DNA of 51,215 nt. It comes from Oscillospiraceae bacterium. Lineage in GTDB: Bacteria > Bacillota_A > Clostridia > Oscillospirales > CAG-272. Under the pieces are notes generated by a model. The model was not told the origin of the DNA and made no database searches. It saw only the letters and a program-made list of their open reading frames with translations. The DNA lies in the NCBI GenBank assembly GCA_015063445.1, contig SVUD01000010.1:1-51215 (forward strand), written 5' to 3'. Shown one piece after another: positions 42,052 through 50,641 of this stretch. Made by a program: the position numbers and the translations under genes. The first letter of the stretch is position 1. Every line of letters begins with the position of its first letter.

Positions 42052-42930
42052 TCAAATCTTTTCCATAAGCTCTTTTAAGAATTTGCGGTATTCCTCCGCC
42101 GTTTCGCTATGAGAAAGTCCCATTACCGTATTAGCCTTCAAAAATCCGAGCTTCGAGCCCATATCGTAGCGTTCGCCGGGAAATTCGACCGCATACATAC
42201 CCTCTTTTCTCGCAATACTCGCCATAGCGTCGGTAAGCTGATATTCTCCGCACGCCCCCGGGGTAAGAGAGTCTATTGCTTCAAAAATATTCTTTGTGAG
42301 AAGAACTCTTCCGAGTATCGCGAAATCCGAAAACTCCTCGCCCTCGGCAGGCTTTTCTATCATATCCGAGCAAAATCGGATCTTATCCTCGCCCTCGATA
42401 TCTTCAACCTTAAGCGAGCAGTATTTCTTAAGCTCACTCCTATTAACTTTTTTGACTCCCGCAACGCATTTTCCGAATTTTTCATATGCGTCTATAAGAA
42501 CCCTTGATGTAGGAACGTCCGAAAATACTATATCGTCACCGTAAAGAACGACGAATGGATCGTCACCGACGAACGCCTCTGCCTTCTTGACGGCGTGAGC
42601 GAGCCCTGTAGCCTTGCCCTGACGGATAAATGAAACGTTAGCCATTTTAGCTATATCTTTTATCCTCTCTGCCTCATCGGTCCTGCCCTTTTTCATAAGG
42701 GCGTCTATATATTCGACAGAAATATCAAAGAAGTCCTCCATAGCTCCCTTGCCTCTGTTTGTTATTATAAGGATATCGGTAATTCCGCTTTTGACCGCCT
42801 CCTCGACGAGATAAAAAACCGCCGGAGCGTCTACTATCGGAAGCATTTCCTTTGGCACGGCATAGGATATGGGAAGCATTCTCGTGCCAAGTCCCGCGGC
42901 GGGAATCACCGCCTTAGTTACCTTTTTCAT
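42052..42930 (-). CDS. galU: UTP-glucose-1-phosphate uridylyltransferase GalU
   Basis: 292 residues from the ATG at 42930, with AGGAGG 5 bases upstream. The nucleotide-binding start VTKAVIPAAGLGTRMLPIS, then KEMLPIVDAPAVFYLVEEAV (20 residues), GLAHAVKKAE, LYGDDI and the late GERYDMGSKLGFL are all GalU signatures. It makes UDP-glucose for envelope sugars. It lies upstream of rimI in the housekeeping run. Confidence 0.94.
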   Translation of the reverse strand: MKKVTKAVIPAAGLGTRMLPISYAVPKEMLPIVDAPAVFYLVEEAVKSGITDILIITNRGKGAMEDFFDISVEYIDALMKKGRTDEAERIKDIAKMANVSFIRQGKATGLAHAVKKAEAFVGDDPFVVLYGDDIVFSDVPTSRVLIDAYEKFGKCVAGVKKVNRSELKKYCSLKVEDIEGEDKIRFCSDMIEKPAEGEEFSDFAILGRVLLTKNIFEAIDSLTPGACGEYQLTDAMASIARKEGMYAVEFPGERYDMGSKLGFLKANTVMGLSHSETAEEYRKFLKELMEKI

Positions 42931-43005
42931 AAAGCCTCCTAAAAAAATCCTTTCAGCCGAGGCGATGCTCATTCGAGCCGCCGCGGTCCGCGTTCCCTCC
43001 GAGAG

Positions 43006-43995
43006 TTATTCCTCAACGTCGGGATAATATGTACGACCTATTTCGTTAAGAAGCCTTCTGCAAGCGTCCTCGATTCTTCTCGTCTTGACGGTGCAGCCGG
43101 CAGCCTTTATATGTCCGCCGCCGCCGAAGACAGCGCATATCTTAGCAACGTCCGCCCCCGTGCTTCTCAACGAAGCCTTAAACTCGCCGTTATCGGTTTC
43201 CTTAACGACGAAGGCTATCTCACAAAATTCCACCGAGCGAGCGACGTCGATAGCGGTCTCGAAATGCTCCATAAGAACACCGAGCTTGTCACGCTCTCTT
43301 TTCGTCACGCTTGCGTAAGCGACTTTGCCGCCGAAAGCGGTATTCATCTTCTCCGCAACGAAGCCCTCGGCTCTGATCTGACGGGGCGTTTTACTGTTGA
43401 AGAGCCTATGGTTTATATCCGCGTAGTCAATTCCCGTTTCAATAAGCTCGGCGCCTCGTCTTAAAGTCTCTGCCGTAGCGTTCGAATATCTGAAGCAGCC
43501 CGTATCCGAGCTTATCGCCGCGTAAAGAGGATACGCAAGTCCCTGCTCGAGCGTCAATTTACCCATCTTTATAAGCTCCTCACAAACGAGCATTACAACC
43601 TCGCCCGCGCTCGAAGCCCCGGGAATAATGAAATTATCCGCAAAGGGAGTTCCGACCTCGTGATGATCTATCATAAAATCGGTTTTAGGGAGAAAATCGT
43701 ATATATCTCCCATCTGCTCTCTTGTGGGAATATCCACCGTCACAACCGTTGAATCGTAATATTCGTGTCTGTACGCCTCCCTGTAATCCTTGAGCAAGAA
43801 CTCAAGTCTTTCGGGGATCGGGTCGGAGCAAGCCCATAGCGGAGCTTTTCCGAGCTTATGGAATATATACATCAGCGCGGCGCAGCTTCCTACAGTATCT
43901 CCGTCGGGTCTTACGTGCATGATCACGAGCGGATGCTCGATATTTAATATTCTCTCGGCGCAGGAACGCGCATCAAGAACCTTGTAATCAGCCAT
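43006..43995 (-). CDS. nrnA: DHH/DHHA1 phosphoesterase, NrnA-type oligoribonuclease / pAp phosphatase
   Basis: 329 residues. DHH motifs: HVRPDGDTVGS (the D-x-D variant), VDIPTREQMG, MIDHHEVG and the DHHA1 closing FGGGGHIKAAGC. NrnA-type enzymes degrade short RNA (nanoRNA) and dephosphorylate 3',5'-pAp. It starts 8 bases inside the end of rbfA; rbfA-nrnA adjacency is standard in Bacillota and supports the call. Confidence 0.92.
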   Translation of the reverse strand: MADYKVLDARSCAERILNIEHPLVIMHVRPDGDTVGSCAALMYIFHKLGKAPLWACSDPIPERLEFLLKDYREAYRHEYYDSTVVTVDIPTREQMGDIYDFLPKTDFMIDHHEVGTPFADNFIIPGASSAGEVVMLVCEELIKMGKLTLEQGLAYPLYAAISSDTGCFRYSNATAETLRRGAELIETGIDYADINHRLFNSKTPRQIRAEGFVAEKMNTAFGGKVAYASVTKRERDKLGVLMEHFETAIDVARSVEFCEIAFVVKETDNGEFKASLRSTGADVAKICAVFGGGGHIKAAGCTVKTRRIEDACRRLLNEIGRTYYPDVEE

Positions 43996-44344
43996 TATCT
44001 TTATCGTCCTTACTGTGAATTTCCTCGAGCAGTCTCGCTATCTTAGCGCCATGCTCTATCGAGCCGTCTTTAATGAAATTAAGCTCGGGAGTTATGCGGA
44101 GATTGAGCGTTTTCGCAAGGTGGTGACGAAGCATACCCGTACACTTCTTGAGTCCCAAAAGAGCCTCCGCTCCGTCTCCCATACAGGAGAAATATACGCT
44201 CGCGTACTTAAGGTCGGGAGCGACCTCCGCTCTCGTAATGCTTACGAAGTTGTTTATTATCTTAGGCTCTCTGACCTCGCCGAGAGCTATCGCAAGCTCC
44301 TGTGCTACGGCGTCGTTGATTCTGCCTCTTCTGTATTTTGCCAT
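43988..44344 (-). CDS. rbfA: Ribosome-binding factor A
   Basis: 118 residues, ATG behind AAAGGAT. Family motifs: RINDAVAQELAIAL at the start, VSITRAEVAPDLKYASVYFS in the KH-like fold and LRHHLAKTLNLRITPELNF (19). It assists maturation of the 16S rRNA 5' end in the 30S subunit. It overlaps nrnA and follows murI by 24 bp. Confidence 0.95.
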   Translation of the reverse strand: MAKYRRGRINDAVAQELAIALGEVREPKIINNFVSITRAEVAPDLKYASVYFSCMGDGAEALLGLKKCTGMLRHHLAKTLNLRITPELNFIKDGSIEHGAKIARLLEEIHSKDDKDNG

Positions 44345-44368
44345 TTTTTATCCTTTCTTTTCCTTGCG

Positions 44369-45049
44369 CTACGTGAGAAATACCGTTCTCCCCTCTCCCT
44401 CGTCGTCGTACGCTCTCATAACCGAAGCGCCCACCACGGCGGAATTTACCGTTTCTACGCAAAGAATGTCCTTTATTTTATTTTCGAAGTAAGCGAAATG
44501 CGTGCAGCCGAGTATCAGAGTATCAATACCCGTCCCACAGAATACGCTTACGCATTTTTCTACCGTCGAAGAGCCGAGCGCGGAGAGTCCCCCGTCACGC
44601 TCTCCCGCCTCAGCTAAAGCCACAAGCTCGGGAGCGTGAGCCGACACGGTCCATGCCATAGGCTCGTATTTCTTTATTTTTTCAACGAAGGCTCTGCTCT
44701 TTTCGGTAGCCTCGGTTGAAAGAATTCCTATTCTTTTGTTTATCGATTTTTCCGTCGCCAGACGGGCGGTTGGTGAAATTATCGGAACGGATATCTCACG
44801 GTATTCCACGGGTAAAAGGTCGTATACCGTGCTTGCTGTACAGCAGGCGATAAGCACCCTCTCGCACCCCGAAAGCACAAGTCTCTCGATATCCGACTTA
44901 ACGAGTCCTATAAGCTCGCTTTGACTTTTATTTCCGTACGGAGCGTTTTTTCTGTCGGCAAGGAAAGTAATATCCGCCTTGGGCTTTAACCGTCTTAACT
45001 CGGCAAGAGCGAAAAGTCCGCCCGCGCCGCTGTCAAAAACGCCTATCAA
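44369..45049 (-). CDS. murI: Glutamate racemase MurI (short, with a changed first active-site motif)
   Basis: 226 residues, shorter than the usual ~260. IGVFDSGAGGLFALAELRRL (20) and APYGNKSQSEL are typical. The first catalytic cysteine region reads IACCTAST, where most members have ACNTA: the conserved Asn after Cys is Cys here. The second cysteine is in LGCTHFAYF. It makes D-glutamate for peptidoglycan. It starts with an ATGA overlap with ddl, another peptidoglycan gene, which supports the role. Confidence 0.88.
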   Translation of the reverse strand: MIGVFDSGAGGLFALAELRRLKPKADITFLADRKNAPYGNKSQSELIGLVKSDIERLVLSGCERVLIACCTASTVYDLLPVEYREISVPIISPTARLATEKSINKRIGILSTEATEKSRAFVEKIKKYEPMAWTVSAHAPELVALAEAGERDGGLSALGSSTVEKCVSVFCGTGIDTLILGCTHFAYFENKIKDILCVETVNSAVVGASVMRAYDDEGEGRTVFLT

Positions 45050-46122
45050 TCGGCAATTTCCTTAAGGCTCAGAATAAAATCTGAGGGCTCTATACCCAAA
45101 CCGGCGAGCATTTTAAGATAAAGACTCGACCTAGTCATACCGGGCATCGTGTTGACCTCGTTAAAGATAACGCTTCCGTCGGGAAGAAGAAAATAATCGA
45201 ACCTCGCTATATGACGGACGCAAAAAGCATCGGCAAGTCTTTCGGTATATTCTCTTATAACCCTTGCCGTCACGTCACTGATATCCGCCCTCGGAATAAG
45301 AGCGACACGCTCAGCGTTTTTATATTTCAAATCAAAATCGTAAAATCCGCCGTCAATCGAGACCTCTGCGGGCGGCGTGATTATCATTTTTCCGCCTATA
45401 TTATAGTATGCGCATTCAAGCTCACGTTTTTGTATAACGGCAGGCTCTATCATAACTCTTTTTGAAACCGAAAAAGCCTTTTTGAGCGATTTTGAAAACT
45501 CTTGTTTACTTTTTACAAGTGAAGCGCCTATCGAGCTTCCGAGTCTTGCGGGCTTTACGAATACGGGAAAGCCGTATTTTCCCTCAATTTCTTCCAAAAG
45601 CCGAGGAAGGTTTTGCCCCCTTGACGCCACCGTCTCGGGAAGAGTCTTAACACCGACAGACCTTGCGACAATTTTCGAATACACCTTATCCGCCGCAAGC
45701 GAGCCCGTGAAGCTATCCGCGCCGACGAATTTCATTCCGAGAGCGCTAAGCAGCCCCTGAATGACTCCGTCCTCGCCAAAATCTCCGTGTAAAAGAGGAA
45801 ACACCAGCTTTACGCCTATTATATCCTCGCCGAGCAAAAATCCGGCGTTGCCGTCAATTCTCAAGGGAGTTGTCGGAATAAGATTCCCACGCATACGCTT
45901 GCGGTTTATTTTTAACACGTCATCGGCTTTTCCCGAGAAAATATAAAAATCACCGTTCTCGCTTATGAATATCGGCAAAAAGTCAAAGCCGATCTCTTCC
46001 GCGCATTTTAAAAAGCCGTGCGCGCCCAAAATCGATACGTCTCTTTCGTATCCCGCTCCGCCAAAAAGCAGAACGTACCTTCCCTCTTTTGATTGTCCTT
46101 TTATATTTGAGTCTATATTCAT
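45046..46122 (-). CDS. ddl: D-alanine-D-alanine ligase
   Basis: 358 residues, ATG behind GAGGTGAT. ATP-grasp enzyme: VLLFGGAGYERDVSILGAHG (20; S-x-x-S replaced by the similar D-V-S), FPLLHGDFGEDGVIQGLLSA (20), FVKPARLGSSIGASLV and the metal site FNEVNTMPGMTRSSLY. It joins two D-alanines for the peptidoglycan stem peptide. Residues past MTRSS fit a D-Ala-D-Ala rather than D-Ala-D-Lac ligase only weakly, so specificity is from family default. It overlaps murI. Confidence 0.92.
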   Translation of the reverse strand: MNIDSNIKGQSKEGRYVLLFGGAGYERDVSILGAHGFLKCAEEIGFDFLPIFISENGDFYIFSGKADDVLKINRKRMRGNLIPTTPLRIDGNAGFLLGEDIIGVKLVFPLLHGDFGEDGVIQGLLSALGMKFVGADSFTGSLAADKVYSKIVARSVGVKTLPETVASRGQNLPRLLEEIEGKYGFPVFVKPARLGSSIGASLVKSKQEFSKSLKKAFSVSKRVMIEPAVIQKRELECAYYNIGGKMIITPPAEVSIDGGFYDFDLKYKNAERVALIPRADISDVTARVIREYTERLADAFCVRHIARFDYFLLPDGSVIFNEVNTMPGMTRSSLYLKMLAGLGIEPSDFILSLKEIAD

Positions 46123-46202
46123 ACGATCACCTCATAAGAAATATATGACTCAGCTTAAAATCAGGTTACAAGGCTATTCGGTATAAACGGCTTATAACTG
46201 TA

Positions 46203-46232
46203 GCTATACCATAGCAAAGCAGCGTTCTTCAA
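46203..46232 (-). promoter_or_regulatory. Possible internal promoter of the ddl-murI run
   Basis: On the minus strand TTGAAG (46227-46232), 18 bases, TGG-TATAGC with the -10 at 46203-46208. The 156-bp gap between prmC and ddl is the largest within the housekeeping run. Confidence 0.4.
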
Positions 46233-46278
46233 AGCGCAGTTTAAAAAGCCGCTTAAAATCTCAATCGAGAAAAAGCTG

Positions 46279-47091
46279 TCAGACCTTATTTTTCAGTACG
46301 GCAACTCTGTCGTTACCCGAATAGTCCTTCAAAATTTGACACGTCATAGCCTCAGACTCGGCTATAGCCTTAATATCCTCGCCCTGATCGTATCCTATCT
46401 CGTAAGCGATAAAGCCGCCCTCCGAGATCTTGCTTTTATATTTTTTTGTTATTTCTCTGTAGAAATCGCAGCCGTCAATTCCGCCGACGAACGCTATCTT
46501 AGGCTCGCTGAAAATCTCCTTTTCAAGAGTTCTGTAAACGTCCTCTCGAACGTAAGGCGGATTTGAAAGAACCGCAAATATTTCTCCTTCAAGAGCCTCG
46601 CCGAGAACGTCACAGCGCACAAGCTCCGCTCTTTCCATAACGCCGTTAAGCTCGGCGTTTCTCTCTGCCACAACAAGAGCGTCGGCAGAAATATCAACGA
46701 GTCTTGCCCTCGTATTTTTTGTATTTTTAAGAGTTGAAATACCCACGCAGCCGCTACCCGTGCATAAATCGAGGAAGTTTTTTCCCTCGGGAATATGCGC
46801 AGTTGCGTACTCGACGAGAATTTCGGTATCCGAGCGAGGAATAAGAACACTCTCGTTCACCTCGTAAGCCTCGTTATAGAAATAGGCTTTGCCGATAATA
46901 TACTGCAAGGGATAGCGCTCCGCTCTTTTAGAAACGGCTGAGGCAACCCTCTCGCTATCGCACTCTACGTCCGAGAAAATCATCACGCCTCGCTCTATAC
47001 CGCCAAGCTCGGCAAATATCTCGATAGCATCGTGCCGCGCGCTCTCAATTCCCGCATCTCTTAAGATACGCTCAGCATCAGAGAGCTTCAT
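46279..47091 (-). CDS. prmC: Peptide chain release factor N5-glutamine methyltransferase PrmC
   Basis: 270 residues from the ATG at 47091 (AAAAGGAAAG upstream), giving the usual start MKLSDAERILRDAGIESARH (20). The N-terminal helical domain includes YPLQYIIGKAYFY. The methyltransferase part has the SAM-binding FLDLCTGSGCVGIS and the NPPY motif SNPPYVRED that holds the target glutamine. It methylates the GGQ glutamine of release factors. It starts 14 bases inside the end of the yqhQ gene. Confidence 0.94.
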   Translation of the reverse strand: MKLSDAERILRDAGIESARHDAIEIFAELGGIERGVMIFSDVECDSERVASAVSKRAERYPLQYIIGKAYFYNEAYEVNESVLIPRSDTEILVEYATAHIPEGKNFLDLCTGSGCVGISTLKNTKNTRARLVDISADALVVAERNAELNGVMERAELVRCDVLGEALEGEIFAVLSNPPYVREDVYRTLEKEIFSEPKIAFVGGIDGCDFYREITKKYKSKISEGGFIAYEIGYDQGEDIKAIAESEAMTCQILKDYSGNDRVAVLKNKV

Positions 47092-48295
47092 TGCTTTCCT
47101 TTTCCGTCTCGGCCTCGGCATTTTCCGCCGCATTATCCTCGGCGCTGACCTCAGTCACGGAGTTATCCGCCGTAACCTCAAAGGCAACTATTGCGTCATC
47201 TTCATTTAAAATGGGAGTCTCAACGCCCTCTTCTGCTGCTTCGGCAGAGCCTTCGCCGTTTTCGGAGCTCTCGCCCTCGGGCTTCTTTTCCCACTCACGA
47301 TTCTTGTAGAATTCCATAAATTCGGGAATTTCATCGCGAAGAGCGCATTTTGTGGAAACTATCGCAACCTCGAGCATATCAAGGGTTGGTTCTTTCGTGG
47401 TAAGGCGCTGAACCCAAAGTCCGGGAGCGGAAAGTATACGAACGAATATATTGTTATGACGTCCCGCATACATAATAAACTCATATCCCACACCTACTAC
47501 GAGGGGCAGTATAAGAAGTCTTATGCCTATATACTGCCATTTGGTAAGTCCGGGAGCGATCTCGTTAACCAAAAGACCGACTCCAATACCGATAAGTATC
47601 ATAAAGAACATAAAGCTCGTACCGCAACGGGGGTGGAAGCGAGTATGCTTCTTTGCGTTTTCGGGAGTAAGCTCCTCGCCTGCCTCGAAGCAAGCTATCG
47701 TTTTATGCTCTGCGCCGTGGTACATAAACGTGCGCTTGATATCACGCATAAACGAAACGAGCCAGAGATAAAGCACGAAGATAGACATCTTAAGAACACC
47801 CTCGATAACCTTCTGCCACGCTCCGAGAGGCGTATCAAACCAACGAACCGAAAGCGTGTTGACAAAATCCGCCACGAATATCGGCAAGAACATAAATAGG
47901 AAGAGCGAGAGCGCAATTCCGAGAACTACGCCAACCGCCATAACGAACGTAACTATTCCTATGCCAAAATGCTTTTTAAGCCACTTCTCGAATTTGGTTT
48001 CCTCTTCCTCGAGCCCGAGAGCGCCCGCAGAGGCGTTAAGAGTCTTTACGCTGAGAATCATCATCTCAACGAAGTTGATTATTCCGCGCAAAATCGGAAT
48101 GTTTAAAAACTTATGTTTTTTTCTTACGGAAACGAATTTCTCGTCGGTGACGACGATACTCTTGTCTTCCTTACGGCAGGAGGTAACGGTTCTCTCCCCC
48201 GCCTTCATCATTACGCCCTCTATAACAGCCTGACCGCCAACCTTACCCAAGCGGCACGACGTGTTATCCGAGCACGTTTTTGCTTCTTTTTTCAT
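47078..48295 (-). CDS. YqhQ-type DUF1385 membrane protein
   Basis: 405 residues from the ATG at 48295 with AAAGGCG upstream. The N-terminal GGQAVIEGVMMKAGERTVTS (20) is the DUF1385 signature. Four or five membrane helices follow, with FMYHGAEHKTIACFEAGEEL (20) and TRFHPRCGTSFMFFMILI, both invariant in the family. The last ~75 residues are acidic and low-complexity (rich in E, A, S), an extension that may be lineage-specific. In other Bacillota the gene often precedes prmC and prfA, as here for prmC. The role is not firmly known. First gene of the housekeeping run. Confidence 0.9.
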   Translation of the reverse strand: MKKEAKTCSDNTSCRLGKVGGQAVIEGVMMKAGERTVTSCRKEDKSIVVTDEKFVSVRKKHKFLNIPILRGIINFVEMMILSVKTLNASAGALGLEEEETKFEKWLKKHFGIGIVTFVMAVGVVLGIALSLFLFMFLPIFVADFVNTLSVRWFDTPLGAWQKVIEGVLKMSIFVLYLWLVSFMRDIKRTFMYHGAEHKTIACFEAGEELTPENAKKHTRFHPRCGTSFMFFMILIGIGVGLLVNEIAPGLTKWQYIGIRLLILPLVVGVGYEFIMYAGRHNNIFVRILSAPGLWVQRLTTKEPTLDMLEVAIVSTKCALRDEIPEFMEFYKNREWEKKPEGESSENGEGSAEAAEEGVETPILNEDDAIVAFEVTADNSVTEVSAEDNAAENAEAETEKESNEAL

Positions 48296-48403
48296 TTTTT
48301 CGCCTTTCTTTTCACATCTAAAAACCCAAAAACCACGTTTTTTTCCTTGCTTTTTCCCCGTGTTTTTTAGAATTTTAACAATGTGTGATTTTTGTTTCAT
48401 TAT

Positions 48404-48412
48404 ATTATAACA
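48404..48412 (-). promoter_or_regulatory. Promoter of the yqhQ-prmC run
   Basis: Extended -10 TGT-TATAAT on the minus strand, without a good -35, about 110 bases before the ATG. Confidence 0.5.
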
Positions 48413-48551
48413 TATATCAACAGAAAAATAAATAGTTTTTAAAGATTTTCATATATTTTTATATATTTAACAAAAAAGAAGCATACCGCCTAAAAGCAAC
48501 CGCTAATAATGGGTGAGGTTCTCAGCGAATAATTTTCACTTTTACAAAAGC

Positions 48552-48571
48552 GCATTTGTACGGACAAATGC
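48552..48571. repeat. Single hairpin in the non-coding region
   Basis: GCATTTGT, loop ACGG, ACAAATGC: a perfect 8-bp stem. A second long imperfect hairpin spans 48648-48689 (AGAGCAAGA pairing with TCTTGCTCT, plus inner pairs). Neither is followed by a clear T-run. Confidence 0.6.
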
Positions 48572-48702
48572 AAAAGAATCCCAACCCTAACACGTGAACC
48601 CCCAAAGCTCATTACATTCGCTTCGGGGAACCCCTACACAAGCAGAAAGAGCAAGAGTAAAAGGAAGCAAATCCTTCTATTCTTGCTCTGTTCGTTTTAC
48701 AG

Positions 48703-48875
48703 ATGAATTGATGCTGACGCATCATGAATTGGCATTGCCATGATTTCTCGTCGGCGTTTCACCTTCTCCATGAATTGAATTGCAACCAATGTGCCGAAGG
48801 CACAATTCACGCCGCAGGCAATTCACGAAAGCATAGCTTTCAATTCACGCAACCGCAAGGTTGCAATTCATTGCG
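48703..48875. repeat. Array of small hairpins separated by TGAATT / AATTCA linkers
   Basis: Perfect inverted repeats: 48710-48723 (GATGC, loop TGAC), 48730-48740 (TGGCA, 1-base centre), 48790-48804 (TGTGCC, loop GAA), 48811-48819 (GCC, loop GCA), 48827-48841 (GAAAGC, loop ATA) and 48849-48864 (GCAACC, loop GCAA). Left units are preceded by ATGAATT and right units followed by AATTCA(C/T), the reverse complement. An outer stem GAATTGCAACC (48777-48787) can pair with GGTTGCAATTC (48859-48869), competing with the last hairpin. No gene is seen in 48413-49099. Confidence 0.8.
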
Positions 48876-48971
48876 TGTTCTCCGTTAAGGATAACACGCT
48901 AATCGATATACCTCTTTTATTTTGTTGTATCATTTTGCTGTGCCATTGTTGTACGTAAGCGGATTGCTTTA

Positions 48972-49036
48972 AGAGGCAAAGCTATGGCAATTGTTATGAA
49001 TTTGTAAGCAATTGTTTTCATTTTGCCTCTTTTTGC
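48972..49036 (+). terminator. Terminator-like hairpin beside the toxin operon end
   Basis: AGAGGCAAA (48972-48980) pairs with TTTGCCTCT (49022-49030), followed on the plus strand by TTTT. No plus-strand gene precedes it, so it may instead mark the 3' boundary of the minus-strand operon. Its loop contains GCAATTGTT twice. Confidence 0.5.
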
Positions 49037-49099
49037 GTTGCTGTTTTTTACAACAGTTTAATGCGCAATTCGCGATGTGGATTGTTTAAGCCGGTCTAT

Positions 49100-49798
49100 T
49101 TAATTAGTAGATTTGAGTTCAAAACCATCCTTGCAATCGTTATAACAAGTTTCGCAAATCCATAATTTGTTGTTATCGGTTGTGTATCCTATCGGTAATT
49201 TTTCTGTGCCAATCTCGTTTTGACAAAACTCGCAGACAGGCTTAGGTGCTATATCATCCAAAATCTCTATCTTTGTTAATATTTCTTGAGAAAACGTATT
49301 ATACAAACAAGCCTCCCATTTATCTCCAATCCGTATATAATTCACATAATTGCGAGCATGTTGCCTAACATATGGAGCATGATCTTGCGATAAAAATTTT
49401 ATTTTTTCATAATATTCTGCAGGTTTTTTCAAAAAAAGCAATTCATTCAACTGCCAACGAGTTTCCATTTGCGGATGTGATAATCCAATTTCTATTATTT
49501 TTTTAAATTGCTCTTCGGATGAATAATCTTCTGTATAATAGCAGATGTTTCCTCCTTCGTTATCAAGTCCCATAACAGTAAGCAAATCAAATATCGAGTT
49601 GTCGTCTAATGAATTCTTATTTACAATTTCCCTTGCTGCAGATAATAATTCTTCCCACTTTGGAAAATCATATTCGAACTCTCCCAACCTCTGATTTAAT
49701 CCATTCTCATTATAGTCATTCTGCGTCTTGTTTAGTTCTTCCAGCATCCATTGCCAAAATTCATTTAATAGTTGTTTTATCATAAGTTTACAAATCAT
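49100..49798 (-). CDS. Hypothetical protein with HEAT-like helices and C-terminal zinc ribbon; candidate immunity-cluster protein
   Basis: 232 residues; ATG at 49798 overlaps the preceding stop by 4 bases. A second in-frame ATG at 49783 is possible. The middle holds paired helices (LSHPQMETRWQLNELLFL, then DHAPYVRQHARNYVNYI) like HEAT repeats. The C-terminus has CEFCQNEIG ... WICETCYND, a CxxC/CxxC zinc site. Base composition is AT-rich compared with 37-48 kb. Last gene of the operon after the toxin. HEAT-like proteins occur as immunity proteins in polymorphic toxin loci, which is the basis for the suggestion only. Confidence 0.7.
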   Translation of the reverse strand: MICKLMIKQLLNEFWQWMLEELNKTQNDYNENGLNQRLGEFEYDFPKWEELLSAAREIVNKNSLDDNSIFDLLTVMGLDNEGGNICYYTEDYSSEEQFKKIIEIGLSHPQMETRWQLNELLFLKKPAEYYEKIKFLSQDHAPYVRQHARNYVNYIRIGDKWEACLYNTFSQEILTKIEILDDIAPKPVCEFCQNEIGTEKLPIGYTTDNNKLWICETCYNDCKDGFELKSTN

Positions 49799-50031
49799 TT
49801 ACTATATTTACGATCAATCATATTTGATATAAAATCGCATAAATACAAAGCAAGAATTAAAGAAGCCATTATGATGCCATAGGACTTCATACCACCTATC
49901 TTAAGCAATAAATCATAAAAGAATGTCACTTCAATAAATGCTGATACAAGACATCCAAATATTATCCATCCCCCCATTATCAAGTAAAGGACAAATTGAA
50001 TTGCATTTATAATGTATTGAATTTTTTTCAT
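49795..50031 (-). CDS. Small two-helix membrane protein in the toxin operon
   Basis: 78 residues with two hydrophobic segments (IINAIQFVLYLIMGGWIIFG and the region around ASLILALYLCDFI). It overlaps both neighbours by ATGA. No family recognised. Could be an immunity protein acting at the membrane. Confidence 0.7.
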   Translation of the reverse strand: MKKIQYIINAIQFVLYLIMGGWIIFGCLVSAFIEVTFFYDLLLKIGGMKSYGIIMASLILALYLCDFISNMIDRKYSK

Positions 50032-50327
50032 TGTAATACGTACCTCCGTTCTTCAGCCCTTTCGGAAGAACTTTCCGTACTAAACGAACGTATTACCTTT
50101 TGAATTTCAAGAGCTACAAATATATATGAAATCACCATGCCGACTCCGCTTTTCTCAGTCAAACTTGTTTTTAAAGTTCGATTGACATCAAACAATTTCT
50201 CAAAACTTTTATTGGTTAGATGCTTTCCTGCTATAATTGAGGTTTTTGTAACGGTAGTATTAAATGTGATTTTAAAAGTGTTATCACAGACTGCATTAAC
50301 CACGTGTTTTGTAATATAGCATCTCAT
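50028..50327 (-). CDS. Hypothetical 99-residue protein in the toxin operon
   Basis: ATG at 50327 overlaps the preceding stop by 4 bases, and its own end overlaps the next gene. A hydrophobic stretch (GVGMVISYIFVALEIQKVI) is central, and a charged tail contains SSSERAEERR. Many Thr/Asn/Lys residues in the first half. No family recognised; immunity role possible from position. Confidence 0.65.
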   Translation of the reverse strand: MRCYITKHVVNAVCDNTFKITFNTTVTKTSIIAGKHLTNKSFEKLFDVNRTLKTSLTEKSGVGMVISYIFVALEIQKVIRSFSTESSSERAEERRYVLQ

Positions 50328-50629
50328 AAATCATCATAAAGGTTTTGTAATTTTAGAACATATTCACCTAAAGGGGTACGAGACAAATCTTTCAGGGAAT
50401 CAGTTATCAAATATGATGATTCCAGAAGCCTTTTTTTCTTTCCATACTTGAAATAAATTTCACCTTTATTTGCATACGATAACAATTCGCTTATTTCAGG
50501 AATAATGACTTTTTGTATTTGTTCTAAATTCCACAATGATAATTTTCCATTAAGTATTACTTTTTTTTCTTCATTGGCACACTTCAACGTCTCGGTTAAC
50601 AAGCAAATAAACAAGTTATTTTTTTCCAT
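50324..50629 (-). CDS. Hypothetical 101-residue protein, first gene after the toxin; candidate immunity protein
   Basis: ATG at 50629 behind AGGAGGAG, the only strong ribosome site in this cluster, 12 bp after the toxin stop. Soluble, helical, acidic/basic mixed; begins MEKNNLFICLLTETLKCANE. Its place directly after the toxin is where the cognate immunity gene normally lies. No family recognised. Confidence 0.7.
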   Translation of the reverse strand: MEKNNLFICLLTETLKCANEEKKVILNGKLSLWNLEQIQKVIIPEISELLSYANKGEIYFKYGKKKRLLESSYLITDSLKDLSRTPLGEYVLKLQNLYDDL

Positions 50630-50641
50630 AACATTCTCCTC

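Noticed and set aside
42931..42972. Longer N-terminus for GalU
   Set aside because: AGGAGG lies just before the ATG at 42930; the extra 14 residues would include that site.
48703..48875. Hairpin array considered as a CRISPR array
   Set aside because: The repeated parts are only 6-7 bases, spacers are palindromes of unequal size, and no cas gene is near.
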